Part shown: piece after piece, positions 1-6,437 of the stretch
How the letters are laid out: each line of letters opens with the position of its first letter
Position numbering within the stretch: position 1 is the first letter of the stretch
DNA from: JAABPW01 sp037132275
Lineage (GTDB): Bacteria > Verrucomicrobiota > Kiritimatiellia > CAIKKV01 > CAITUY01
DNA length: 17,626 bases
NCBI GenBank assembly: GCA_037132275.1
Contig: JBAXPK010000049.1
Coordinates: 1-17,626, forward strand
Direction of reading: 5' to 3'
Made by a program: the position numbers and the translations under genes
The notes under the pieces: generated by a model
What the model saw: only the letters and a program-made list of their open reading frames with translations
Told to the model about the DNA's origin: nothing
The model's database searches: none

Positions 1-2
1 AA

Positions 3-113
3 GCGGCAGAGGTTACAAAGAATGTTGCTGAAAAGGCGGTCGAGAAAACCGGCGAAGTTCTTGAAAAAACGGGCGAAGCCGTAGAGAAAACCGGCGAGAA
101 TTTACAGAAGTAG
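3..113 (+). CDS. C-terminal end of a heptad-repeat Lys/Glu-rich protein (partial)
   Basis: An open frame enters from the left edge and stops at TAG 111-113, giving 36 visible residues. They are rich in Glu, Lys, Val and Gly, and contain three consecutive seven-residue units (VEKTGEV, LEKTGEA, VEKTGEN) before a final LQK. The pattern suggests an amphipathic, possibly surface-helical or LEA-like segment. No cysteine, membrane segment or catalytic motif is visible. The family cannot be named from this fragment; small lipoproteins and stress proteins with such tails exist, but that is only a guess. The next gene, dgt, begins 77 bp further on. Confidence 0.55.
   Translation, partial: AAEVTKNVAEKAVEKTGEVLEKTGEAVEKTGENLQK
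39..101 (+). repeat. Three 21-bp tandem repeats coding heptads
   Basis: Three in-frame 21-bp units lie at 39-59, 60-80 and 81-101. Each contains a variant of GAGAAAACCGGCGA and encodes the (V/L)EKTGE(V/A/N) heptad. The differences between units are largely synonymous, so they are diverged duplications kept under protein-level constraint. Confidence 0.7.
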
Positions 114-190
114 AAACAATTCCGATTCCGGAAAATGATGATCCGCTTCCTTCTGGACGGAGTGGGGGGCGTCTTGGTATAGGAACGCGC

Positions 191-1360
191 ATGACCAAGA
201 CGCTGAGAGAGTTTGCCCAGGACCGCGAAGAGAAGATATTGGATCATCCCCTTGCCACACGCAGTTCGGCCAGTATGGGCCGTCAGCGTGAGGAGGCTGA
301 AGATCCCATCCGGTTATCCTTCCAGCGGGATGCCCATCGGATACTCCATTGCACGGCATTCCGGCGGCTTCGCTATAAAACCCAGGTGATTTTCTCGCCT
401 GAAAGCGACCACGTCTCCACGCGGGTGGATCATTCCCTCTACATGGCGTCCATTGCCCATACCGTGGCCAGAGCGCTGGGACTGAATCAGGATCTGGCCT
501 ATGCCATTGCCTTGGGGCATGATCTCGGGCATGGTCCTTTTGGCCATGCCGGGGAAACCGCCCTGGATAAACTCTGGAAGCGCATGGATTCATCCCAGTC
601 ATTTTCTCATGAGTTGCATAGCCTGCGCGTGGTGGACCGGTTGGCTTTTCGGCCTTCCACGGAAGAGCATGGCCTAAATTTGACGTATGAGGTGCGCGAC
701 GGTATCGTTTGCCATTGCGGCGAGAGCACCGAGCAGTACCTGAGCCCGAGAACCAAGCCCGGGGTGGCCCTGGAGAAAATCAAGCGCCGGGGCGTGGTAC
801 CCATCACCTTGGAGGGGTGCGTTGTGCGCCTGGCCGACCGGATTGCCTATTCCGGGCGGGATTATGAAGATGCCTTGAGTGTATTCAAAAAGATGCCGGC
901 GCTACCTAAAACGGTGATCCGGGTGCTTGGCGAGGATAATCGGACGATTATCAATAACCTCGTGACGGATATGATCCGGTCAAATCTTAAGACTCCCGAG
1001 CGGATCGGGTTTTCAGATGACGTGTTTGACGCCTTTTCGCAACTGTATCATTATAATTGCACAAATATTTACTTTCATCCCTTGCTGAAGGAATACGCGG
1101 TACGGGCCGAGGCCATGCTGGCCAGTATCTTTGACTTCGAGATGCGTGAACTTTCGGCGAGGCGCCAGTCGCGGTGGGGCGCGGTGTCCAGCCAGGACTC
1201 GATGGCCGTCCGCGAGTTGCATCATTTCATCCAGAAGATGTATCTCAAGCGGGATCGCCCCGCCTTGTCGCAGATTGTTATCGACCACATGTCCCTTATG
1301 ACCGACCGTTATGCGCGGAGCTTTTTCCAGGAAATCTTTTTGCCCAAGCCCGTTGGGTGA
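191..1360 (+). CDS. dgt: dGTPase-like deoxynucleoside triphosphate triphosphohydrolase (HD superfamily)
   Basis: This is a 389-residue cytoplasmic protein predicted to hydrolyse dGTP or other dNTPs to the deoxynucleoside and triphosphate, controlling dNTP pools. The HD-domain metal ligands are visible: H81 in RVDHSLYM, H110-D111 in GHDLGHGPFGH and D216 in RLADRIAYSGRDYEDA. The N-terminal dGTPase signature DPIRLSFQRDAHRILHCTAF (residues 38-57) is also present. The length fits the shorter type 2 dGTPase-like group rather than the ~505-residue E. coli Dgt. The ATG at 191 is preceded by an AGGAA element. The downstream ispE frame begins close after its TGA stop. Whether dGTP or a mixture of dNTPs is the true substrate cannot be read from the sequence. 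Confidence 0.93.
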   Translation: MTKTLREFAQDREEKILDHPLATRSSASMGRQREEAEDPIRLSFQRDAHRILHCTAFRRLRYKTQVIFSPESDHVSTRVDHSLYMASIAHTVARALGLNQDLAYAIALGHDLGHGPFGHAGETALDKLWKRMDSSQSFSHELHSLRVVDRLAFRPSTEEHGLNLTYEVRDGIVCHCGESTEQYLSPRTKPGVALEKIKRRGVVPITLEGCVVRLADRIAYSGRDYEDALSVFKKMPALPKTVIRVLGEDNRTIINNLVTDMIRSNLKTPERIGFSDDVFDAFSQLYHYNCTNIYFHPLLKEYAVRAEAMLASIFDFEMRELSARRQSRWGAVSSQDSMAVRELHHFIQKMYLKRDRPALSQIVIDHMSLMTDRYARSFFQEIFLPKPVG

Positions 1361-1410
1361 TCAGCCATTTCTTGACATGGGTAGAGGCGTTTGATAACTC
1401 CGCCCGCGCC

Positions 1411-2385
1411 ATGGTGAAAGAGAAAGAAAAATCGGGGGGCAATCCGTGCGTGATCAACGTGCTGGCGCCTGCCAAAATTAATCTCACGCTGGAGATTCTT
1501 GGAAAGAGACCGGATGGCTATCATGACCTCAGGAGTCTGGTGGCGCCGGTGTCTATTTATGATGCCCTGACGCTGGTTCGCACGGACGGCTCCATAGAAG
1601 TTTCCTGTGCGGTGGAGGGGTTGCCGGGCGAGACTCATGTGATGCTGCCGGCGCCTGAGGATAACCTGGCGGTGCGTGCGGCCCGGCTTTTGCGCGAGGT
1701 CACCGGATATGGTGGCGGTGCACGAATTGAAATCAAAAAAGGAATCCCGATCGGGGGCGGGATGGGGGGAGGAAGTGCGGATGCCGCCGCCGCCTTGACC
1801 GGGTTAAACCGGCTCTGGGAAACGGGGCTCTCGCCTCAAGACCTGATGTCCCTGGGCGCCCGGTTGGGTAGCGACATTCCTGCCATGGTTTATGGAAAGC
1901 CCGTTTGTATGGAGGGGCGCGGAGAAAGAATACGGGAGGTTCCCTGCCGGTGGCCCGCCGGAACGGAGTGGTGGATTGTGGTTGTGAATCCCGGTTTTAC
2001 CGTTCCCACACGGGATGTCTACAGGAGGTTCAGAACAGGGTTGACTTCAACCAAAGAAACCTTTATCAATGCGTGCTTTGCGCTGGAAAGAGGTGACGCG
2101 AAACTGGCATCCGCCAGTCTTCAGAATTCTCTTGAAGTCGTGGTTTTTGAAAAATATCCGATCCTGTCGCTTCTTGCTGGAAGGCTGAAATCGGCAGGTG
2201 CGGCAGGGGTGTTGTTGTCGGGCAGCGGAGCCTCGGTTTTCGCCATGGCCGAACATCACGACCAGGCCGTGGCGATTGAGTCGCAGGTAAAACGTGAGAC
2301 CGGGCCATGGTTGTGGACACGGATCGCGAAAATTTTGCCCGATGGTGTAATGGTAGCACACGGCCCTTTGGAGGCCAGAGTCTAG
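1411..2385 (+). CDS. ispE: 4-diphosphocytidyl-2-C-methyl-D-erythritol kinase
   Basis: GHMP kinase of the MEP isoprenoid pathway that phosphorylates CDP-ME at the 2-hydroxyl with ATP. Diagnostic motifs, numbered from ATG 1411, are APAKINLTLEILGKRPDGYH (19-38, substrate binding Lys and Asp), the glycine-rich ATP loop PIGGGMGGGSADAAAA (113-128) and the C-terminal LLSGSGASVFAM. The frame is open back to 1174 inside dgt, so the start is uncertain. ATG 1411 gives 324 residues; GTG 1450, preceded by a G-rich stretch at suitable spacing, gives 311 and puts VINVLAPAKIN at the N-terminus as in most family members. The last ~16 codons lie inside the tRNA-Gln gene, and the TAG stop is in the T-stem region of the tRNA. 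In E. coli IspE the tail after the conserved aromatic has a similar length, so the tRNA-encoded tail replaces a normal C-terminus rather than adding a large extension. Confidence 0.92.
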   Translation: MVKEKEKSGGNPCVINVLAPAKINLTLEILGKRPDGYHDLRSLVAPVSIYDALTLVRTDGSIEVSCAVEGLPGETHVMLPAPEDNLAVRAARLLREVTGYGGGARIEIKKGIPIGGGMGGGSADAAAALTGLNRLWETGLSPQDLMSLGARLGSDIPAMVYGKPVCMEGRGERIREVPCRWPAGTEWWIVVVNPGFTVPTRDVYRRFRTGLTSTKETFINACFALERGDAKLASASLQNSLEVVVFEKYPILSLLAGRLKSAGAAGVLLSGSGASVFAMAEHHDQAVAIESQVKRETGPWLWTRIAKILPDGVMVAHGPLEARV

Positions 2386-2409
2386 GTTCAAATCCTAGTC
2401 GGGCAACCA
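2336..2409 (+). tRNA. tRNA-Gln (anticodon UUG)
   Basis: A full cloverleaf can be drawn. The acceptor TGCCCGA (2336-2342) pairs with TCGGGCA (2399-2405); discriminator A2406 and an encoded CCA (2407-2409) follow. The D-arm is GTGT/GCAC with loop AATGGTA. The anticodon stem is CGGCC/GGCCA with loop CTTTGGA, anticodon TTG at 2368-2370. The T-arm is CTAGG/CCTAG with loop TTCAAAT. The outer anticodon-stem pair (27-43) is a C-A mismatch. The U1-A72 pair is the usual mark of bacterial tRNA-Gln. Discriminator A73, not the G73 preferred by E. coli GlnRS, would suit charging by the Glu-tRNA amidotransferase route (inference). The gene overlaps the last 50 bp of ispE and lies just before prs, a placement also known in other Gram-negative genomes. 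Confidence 0.96.
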
Positions 2410-2437
2410 TCAGGCGTTGAATGGATAACGAAGTATA

Positions 2438-3367
2438 ATGAAAATTTTTACAGGAACAGCGAATCCGAAGTTGGCACAACATATTGCCGACTCGCTTGGC
2501 ATTCCGCTTGGGAAAGCGCTGGTCAGCCGGTTTCCAGACGGAGAAACCTGGGTGAAAATCCTTGAAAACGTGCGAGGCCGGGATGTCTTTGTTGTTCAGC
2601 CCACCTGCTCCCCGCCGAACGAGACCCTGATGGAACTTTTGATCATGATTGATGCGTTGCGCCGCGCCTCGGCCGCGCGCATCACCGCCGTGATGCCGTT
2701 CTACGGGTATGCGCGGCAGGATCGCAAGGATCAGCCCCGGGTTCCGATCACGGCCAAGCTGGTTGCCAATATTCTGGTCGCCGCAGGTACAAACCGGTTG
2801 TTGACGATGGATCTGCACGCCCAGCAGCTTCAGGGCTTTTTCGACATTCCCGTGGATCACCTCTATGCTTCGCCTGTCATCGCCAAATACCTGATCGACA
2901 AGAATCTCACCAATCTCGTTGTTGTGTCGCCGGACACCGGCGGGCTCAAGATGGCCCATGCGTACTCCGAGATGCTGGGCGCCGGGTTGGCTATTGTGGC
3001 TAAACAGCGCAAGGGACCGAGCGAAGTGGAGGCGTTGACCATGGTGGGCGAAGTTCAGGGGTGCAATTGCGTCCTGGTGGATGATCTGGCCACCACGGCC
3101 GGCACCCTGACCTCGGCGGCGCGAATCCTCAAGGAGAACGGGGCTGAGAACATCTATGCGGCGGTTTCGCATGCGGTGCTCACTGATGTGGGGATTGAGC
3201 GGTTGAAGAATTCCGCAATCAAGGAACTGGTGGTGACCGATACGGTGCCCCTGCTGGCCAGCACGAACGGGTTTCCCGTGACCGTGCTTTCGGTTGCCGG
3301 GTTGCTCGGGGAGGCCATCCTGCGAATTCATGACAACCAGTCGGTATCTTCGTTATTCAAGGTTTAG
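2438..3367 (+). CDS. prs: Ribose-phosphate pyrophosphokinase (PRPP synthetase)
   Basis: This 309-residue class I PRPP synthetase transfers pyrophosphate from ATP to ribose-5-phosphate, feeding purine, pyrimidine, NAD, His and Trp synthesis. Visible signatures are FPDGETWVKI (32-41), the ATP loop RQDRKDQPR (93-101), the metal/ATP motif MDLHAQQLQGFF (124-135), VVSPDTGGLKMA (162-173), the catalytic flexible loop KQRKG (189-193) and the PRPP loop VDDLATTAGT (214-223). In E. coli the PRPP loop reads VDDMIDTGGT, so the third acidic residue (Asp) is Thr here. The length is normal (~315). ATG 2438 follows tRNA-Gln by 28 bp with only a weak ribosome binding site. It is probably co-transcribed with the tRNA upstream and rplY downstream. 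Confidence 0.95.
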   Translation: MKIFTGTANPKLAQHIADSLGIPLGKALVSRFPDGETWVKILENVRGRDVFVVQPTCSPPNETLMELLIMIDALRRASAARITAVMPFYGYARQDRKDQPRVPITAKLVANILVAAGTNRLLTMDLHAQQLQGFFDIPVDHLYASPVIAKYLIDKNLTNLVVVSPDTGGLKMAHAYSEMLGAGLAIVAKQRKGPSEVEALTMVGEVQGCNCVLVDDLATTAGTLTSAARILKENGAENIYAAVSHAVLTDVGIERLKNSAIKELVVTDTVPLLASTNGFPVTVLSVAGLLGEAILRIHDNQSVSSLFKV

Positions 3368-3393
3368 GTTAAGGTGAAAGGGAATAGGTAAGT

Positions 3394-4137
3394 ATGGCAA
3401 AGGAAATTAAATTATCTGCGAGCAAGCGCGAAACCTCCGGAACTACGGCCGCCAAGGCCCTGCGCCGGACAGGCTTTGTGCCTGCCGTTGTGTACGGAGA
3501 AACAGCCGCCCGCTCGATCAAGATTAATGGGCGCGATTTTGATTCGATGATTAAGCATCACTCCAGTGAAAACTTGATTGTGGACCTGGATATCGACGGG
3601 GCGACGATCAAGGCGCTGTTGCGTGAAGTCCAGCATGAGGTTGTCTTGGGAGGTGTGCTTCATGCCGATTTCCTTGAGATTTCGATGACCAGGAAAATGC
3701 GCGTTACGATTTCCATTGAGCTCAAGGGAGAGCCTTCTGGAGTGTCGCAGCAGGGCGGTATTCTGGAACATCTGTTACGTCACATTGAGGTTGAGTGTCT
3801 GCCGGGAGACTTGGTGGAATTCTTTGAAGTGGATGTGTCCGACTTAGCCTTGGGCAAGACGATGATGATACGTGACATCACGCTGGATCCGAAGTATACC
3901 GTTCTGACCTCCGGCGATGTGGCGGTGGCCACGGTTGTCGCGCCTCGCGAAGAGAAGGTGGAAGAGGTGGCTGAAGGCGCCGTTGCGCCAGAGGTTATTG
4001 GCAAGAAGAAGGAAGAGGAAACGGCTGAGGGTGAGGCCGCCAAGGGTGCGGCACCGGCCAAGGGTGCGGCACCGGCCAAGGGCGCGGCACCGGCCAAAGG
4101 CGAAAAGAAAGAAGAGAAGAAACCCGCCAAGAAGTAA
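3394..4137 (+). CDS. rplY: 50S ribosomal protein bL25 (ctc/TL5 form) with a repetitive Lys/Ala tail
   Basis: bL25 binds 5S rRNA in the large subunit central protuberance. The protein has the two-domain ctc/TL5 layout: an N-terminal 5S-binding domain (about 1-92, beginning with KLSASKRETSGTTAAKALRR) and a C-terminal TL5 beta domain (about 95-185, with the motif VECLPGDLVEFFEVDVSDLA). A low-complexity tail from ~190 to 247 follows, alternating acidic and basic-Ala stretches, including three perfect KGAAPA units at 217-234 and a KKEEKKPAKK end. Ordinary ctc proteins are ~180-220 residues, so the tail accounts for the extra length. ATG 3394 follows prs by 26 bp with a modest AGG-type site. The gene is adjacent to pth, as in many bacteria. 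Confidence 0.94.
   Translation: MAKEIKLSASKRETSGTTAAKALRRTGFVPAVVYGETAARSIKINGRDFDSMIKHHSSENLIVDLDIDGATIKALLREVQHEVVLGGVLHADFLEISMTRKMRVTISIELKGEPSGVSQQGGILEHLLRHIEVECLPGDLVEFFEVDVSDLALGKTMMIRDITLDPKYTVLTSGDVAVATVVAPREEKVEEVAEGAVAPEVIGKKKEEETAEGEAAKGAAPAKGAAPAKGAAPAKGEKKEEKKPAKK
4042..4095 (+). repeat. Three 18-bp tandem repeats in the bL25 tail
   Basis: The units at 4042-4059, 4060-4077 and 4078-4095 are AAGGGTGCGGCACCGGCC, the same again, and a copy with one T-to-C change. They encode KGAAPA three times. Near identity at DNA level means recent slippage-type expansion, so copy number may vary between strains. Confidence 0.9.
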
Positions 4138-4175
4138 TTCCCGGCGCCGCCTGAAAGGGCGTGTGACGAGGCTTC

Positions 4176-4814
4176 ATGGCGCCCGGAGCGATGACCGTGA
4201 AAGTAGTTGTGGGTCTTGGCAATCCGGGAGCGGAATACGAGCGGACGCCGCATAATGTGGGTTTTTTGTCGATTGATTGCCTGGCGGAGCGTCTGGGATG
4301 CAGACTGAAAGCCAGTTCGAAATTTGAAGCGTTTGTGGGTACGGCAGATTACGCCGGCGAGGAACTGATTCTCGTGAAGCCTCAAACGTATATGAATCAT
4401 AGCGGCAGGTCGGTCGGGGCGGTGTTAAATTACCGCAAGTTGACCCCGGCGGAACTGCTGGTGGTGGTGGATGATGCGGATATTCCGCTCGGAGCCCTGC
4501 GGCTTAGAAAAAAAGGCGGCACAGGCGGACATCGCGGATTGGTGTCAGTCAGCGAAGTTTTGGGGACGACGGACTATGCGCGGGTACGGGTCGGGATTGG
4601 ACGGGGCTTTGTGCGCGACGATCTTGTGGATCATGTGCTCGGAAAATTTGGACGTGAGGAGTGGGCGGTAGTTCAGGAGACGATCGCAAAGGCGGCGGAT
4701 GCCGTTCAGGTTGTTGTGGAAAAGGGCATGGATGTTGCCATGAACCGTTTTAATGCCGGGCAGGAACATCCCGCCGGCGGCGACGAGGGTACGGCAGGAG
4801 GAAAGAAGCAGTGA
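4176..4814 (+). CDS. pth: Peptidyl-tRNA hydrolase
   Basis: Cytoplasmic esterase that releases peptides from prematurely dissociated peptidyl-tRNA and recycles the tRNA. It has the family signatures VVVGLGNPGAEYERTPHNVGF with the catalytic His (residue 26 from ATG 4176, 21 from ATG 4191), KPQTYMNHSG, VDDADIPLGALRLRKKG and GGTGGHRGL. The last reads GGHNGL in E. coli, so the Asn of that motif is Arg here. The start is uncertain. ATG 4176 has GAGG 4 nt upstream of it; ATG 4191 gives the more typical MTVKVVVG N-terminus but its GGAG is only 2 nt away. The C-terminus carries a short Gly/Glu/Lys tail. Its TGA overlaps the GTG start of rpsF (GTGA), suggesting translational coupling. Confidence 0.94.
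   Translation: MAPGAMTVKVVVGLGNPGAEYERTPHNVGFLSIDCLAERLGCRLKASSKFEAFVGTADYAGEELILVKPQTYMNHSGRSVGAVLNYRKLTPAELLVVVDDADIPLGALRLRKKGGTGGHRGLVSVSEVLGTTDYARVRVGIGRGFVRDDLVDHVLGKFGREEWAVVQETIAKAADAVQVVVEKGMDVAMNRFNAGQEHPAGGDEGTAGGKKQ
4796..4801 (+). promoter_or_regulatory. Ribosome binding site deciding the rpsF start
   Basis: A perfect AGGAGG lies at the 3' end of pth. It is 9 nt from GTG 4811 but 15 nt from ATG 4817, favouring the GTG start that overlaps the pth stop. Confidence 0.6.
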
Positions 4815-5158
4815 ATATGTACGAAGGATTGTTCATTTTTGGTGAAACCGTTCAGGAAGAACGGTTGAAGGAACTGGCCGCCTATGCGACCGGCGAGATT
4901 GAAAAGGCGGGCGGAAAAATTTTGGAAACGCGCGATTTGGGTCGCCGCTCCTTTGCCCGGATCATGCAGAAGAAGGAGTCGGGCTTCTATCTGTCTGTCA
5001 CATTTAAGATTGCGGCCGACAAGGTGAGTGTGCTCACCTCCCGCTATCATCTGAATGACGATGTTTTCCGTTTCCAGATTACCCGTCTGGACGAGAAGTT
5101 CGTCAATAAGGCGCCCCCGCCTTCGCCCGCGCCGGTACCGGTGGCGACTCGCGCATAA
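4811..5158 (+). CDS. rpsF: 30S ribosomal protein bS6
   Basis: This 115-residue small-subunit protein pairs with bS18 on the platform. The N-terminus MYEGLFIFGETVQEERLKEL and the middle GRRSFARIMQKKESGFYLSVTF are typical of the ferredoxin-like bS6 fold. The C-terminal ~20 residues form a Pro/Ala-rich tail. GTG 4811 is chosen because of the well-placed AGGAGG; ATG 4817, two codons later, is the alternative. It opens the canonical rpsF-ssb-rpsR-rplI-dnaB cluster, with ssb 12 bp downstream. I do not see a clear bS6:bS18 feedback leader upstream, since the region is pth coding sequence. Confidence 0.94.
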   Translation: MNMYEGLFIFGETVQEERLKELAAYATGEIEKAGGKILETRDLGRRSFARIMQKKESGFYLSVTFKIAADKVSVLTSRYHLNDDVFRFQITRLDEKFVNKAPPPSPAPVPVATRA

Positions 5159-5170
5159 GGTTACTGTATT

Positions 5171-5641
5171 ATGGCCAACCTGAATAAAGTTTTTCTGATT
5201 GGAAATCTGACACGAGACCCTGAGGTCCGTTATCTGCAATCGGGAAAGGCGCTGGCTGATATTCGGCTTGCCATCAACCATAAATACAAGCTGGCTACGG
5301 GCGAGGAGAAGGATGAGACCTGCTTCGTCGATGTAGTGGTGTGGGGAAAACAAGGCGAGGCTTGTGGACAGTATCTGTCGAAGGGTTCGCCGCTCCTCGT
5401 GGAAGGCCGGCTGAAATATGATGAGTGGGAGAAGGATGGGCAGAAGCATAACCGCCTGAGAGTGGTGGCCGACCGAACTCAGTTTATTGGCGCCCCGAAG
5501 CGCGGGGCGGAGTATAGTGATTCAGCTGACTCGCCGTCGGCGGGCGAGGCTCGCCCGGCACCGGTGTCCCGTGGCGGGGCCAAGCCGCCCGCGTCTGACG
5601 AGGCCCCTTCGGTGGGGGATGAGGATAATCTGCCGTTTTAA
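5171..5641 (+). CDS. ssb: Single-stranded DNA-binding protein
   Basis: This 156-residue SSB has an N-terminal OB-fold (about 1-107, starting MANLNKVFLIGNLTRDPEVR and including the typical FVDVVVWGKQGE). A Pro/Ala/Gly-rich disordered linker (108-146) follows, then the acidic tip GDEDNLPF, equivalent to the DDDIPF tail that recruits repair and replication proteins. It protects ssDNA at forks and in recombination. It lies between rpsF and rpsR as in many bacteria, so its dosage is tied to ribosomal protein expression. The ribosome binding site is weak, which suggests coupling to rpsF translation. Confidence 0.96.
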   Translation: MANLNKVFLIGNLTRDPEVRYLQSGKALADIRLAINHKYKLATGEEKDETCFVDVVVWGKQGEACGQYLSKGSPLLVEGRLKYDEWEKDGQKHNRLRVVADRTQFIGAPKRGAEYSDSADSPSAGEARPAPVSRGGAKPPASDEAPSVGDEDNLPF

Positions 5642-5664
5642 TTTTAGGAGAAGGAAGACACGTT

Positions 5665-5886
5665 ATGGCAATGCGAGAGAATAATCTAAACATGGTATCG
5701 AAGCGGCGTGTGCCGCAGGTTGAGAGCATCAAGCATATTGATCCGCGCGATTATGAGATGCTGCGCAAGTTCACCTCCGAGCAGGGAAAGATTCTGCCCG
5801 CGCGGTTGACCGGTGCCGCCCCTCATTTACAGCGTTCCGTGGCGCGCGCGATTCGCCGTGCCCGTGTGATGGGCTTGTTGCGCTAA
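5665..5886 (+). CDS. rpsR: 30S ribosomal protein bS18
   Basis: This 73-residue partner of bS6 on the 30S platform contains the conserved core IDPRDYEMLRKFTSEQGKIL followed by PARLTGAAPHLQRSVARAIRRAR. The N-terminal region, which in many bacteria contains a CxFC zinc-type motif, has no cysteine here, so this is the zinc-independent (C-minus) form. A strong AGGAGAAGG ribosome binding site precedes the ATG. The gene follows ssb by 23 bp and is separated from rplI by a structured 96-bp gap. Confidence 0.94.
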   Translation: MAMRENNLNMVSKRRVPQVESIKHIDPRDYEMLRKFTSEQGKILPARLTGAAPHLQRSVARAIRRARVMGLLR

Positions 5887-5913
5887 ATTGAAATGTGAAG
5901 TCCCGAGCAATTT

Positions 5914-5955
5914 CCCGGGGGTTGTCCATCCGTCATACGGGGACAATGGACCGGG
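5914..5955 (+). promoter_or_regulatory. Strong stem-loop in the rpsR-rplI intergenic region
   Basis: CCCGG (5914-5918) pairs with CCGGG (5951-5955), TTGTCC (5922-5927) with GGACAA (5941-5946), and CCGT (5930-5933) with ACGG (5937-5940) around a CAT loop. This makes 15 base pairs with a small internal loop (GGG/TGGA) and a 2-nt bulge. No T-run follows, so it does not look like an intrinsic terminator. It ends 15 nt before the rplI ribosome binding site. A role in mRNA processing, rplI autoregulation or 3'-end protection is possible; the function is inferred only from position and structure. Confidence 0.5.
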
Positions 5956-5982
5956 CGGGAGAACCCAGCCAGGAGAAAAACT

Positions 5983-6432
5983 ATGTCGGTTGAAATGATT
6001 TTAATGCAGGATGTCAAGGATCTCGGCGTCGCCGGTCAGGTTGTCAAGGTGGCCGATGGATACGCCCGGAATTTTTTGGTGCCCAACAAGCTGGCAGCGC
6101 TGGTGACGGAGGGGAGCCGGCGTCAGTTGGCCAAGTTGCAGGTGCAGCGCGAGGTCGAGAAGAAGGCCTTGAAGGAAAAGGCGCTGGATTTGGCCGCCGC
6201 CATCCAGAAGGGGTCACACACCATCTCCGTCAAGGTCGGTGAAGGGGAGAAACTCTTCGGCTCAGTGACCAGCGGCGATATTCTCAAAATGCTTGCCGTC
6301 CAGGGGTTTGAACTGGATAAACATGCCGTTGAACTCGAGAATCCCATCAAGGAATTGGGCGTCTTCGAGGTCAAGGTCAAGGTAGGCCCGGATGTCGAGA
6401 CCCTGATCAAGGTGTGGGTCGTGCAGGAATAG
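5983..6432 (+). CDS. rplI: 50S ribosomal protein bL9
   Basis: This 149-residue protein has the standard bL9 layout. The N-terminal rRNA-binding domain includes MILMQDVKDLGVAGQVVKVA and the signature DGYARNFLVPNKLA. A long connecting helix of Lys/Glu/Ala composition covers about residues 45-78. The C-terminal domain includes GEGEKLFGSVTSGDI. AGGAG is at 5971-5975, 7 nt before the ATG. The stop is followed after 5 bp by the dnaB ATG, so the dnaB ribosome binding site (AGGA 6425-6428) lies inside rplI. Confidence 0.96.
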   Translation: MSVEMILMQDVKDLGVAGQVVKVADGYARNFLVPNKLAALVTEGSRRQLAKLQVQREVEKKALKEKALDLAAAIQKGSHTISVKVGEGEKLFGSVTSGDILKMLAVQGFELDKHAVELENPIKELGVFEVKVKVGPDVETLIKVWVVQE

Positions 6433-6437
6433 TTCCC

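Noticed and set aside
120..133. Small hairpin TTCCG-ATTC-CGGAA upstream of dgt as a terminator
   Set aside because: It has only five base pairs and no T-run follows it.
1174..1410. Long N-terminal extension of ispE
   Set aside because: It lies within dgt, and IspE homology begins only at ~1450, so the extension is an out-of-frame read of dgt.
2434..2439. TATAAT at the prs start as a -10 box
   Set aside because: It overlaps the ATG itself and no -35 box lies at proper distance, so it is probably coincidence.
2066..3331. A 421-codon open frame on the minus strand across prs and the tRNA
   Set aside because: It is antisense to the well-conserved prs. Its ARLGFEPRL...PKGRVLPLHH segment is the familiar false peptide made by reading a tRNA gene backwards.
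3780..4400. A 206-codon minus-strand frame opposite rplY and pth
   Set aside because: Its composition simply mirrors the Ala/Lys repeats of bL25; it has no independent support.
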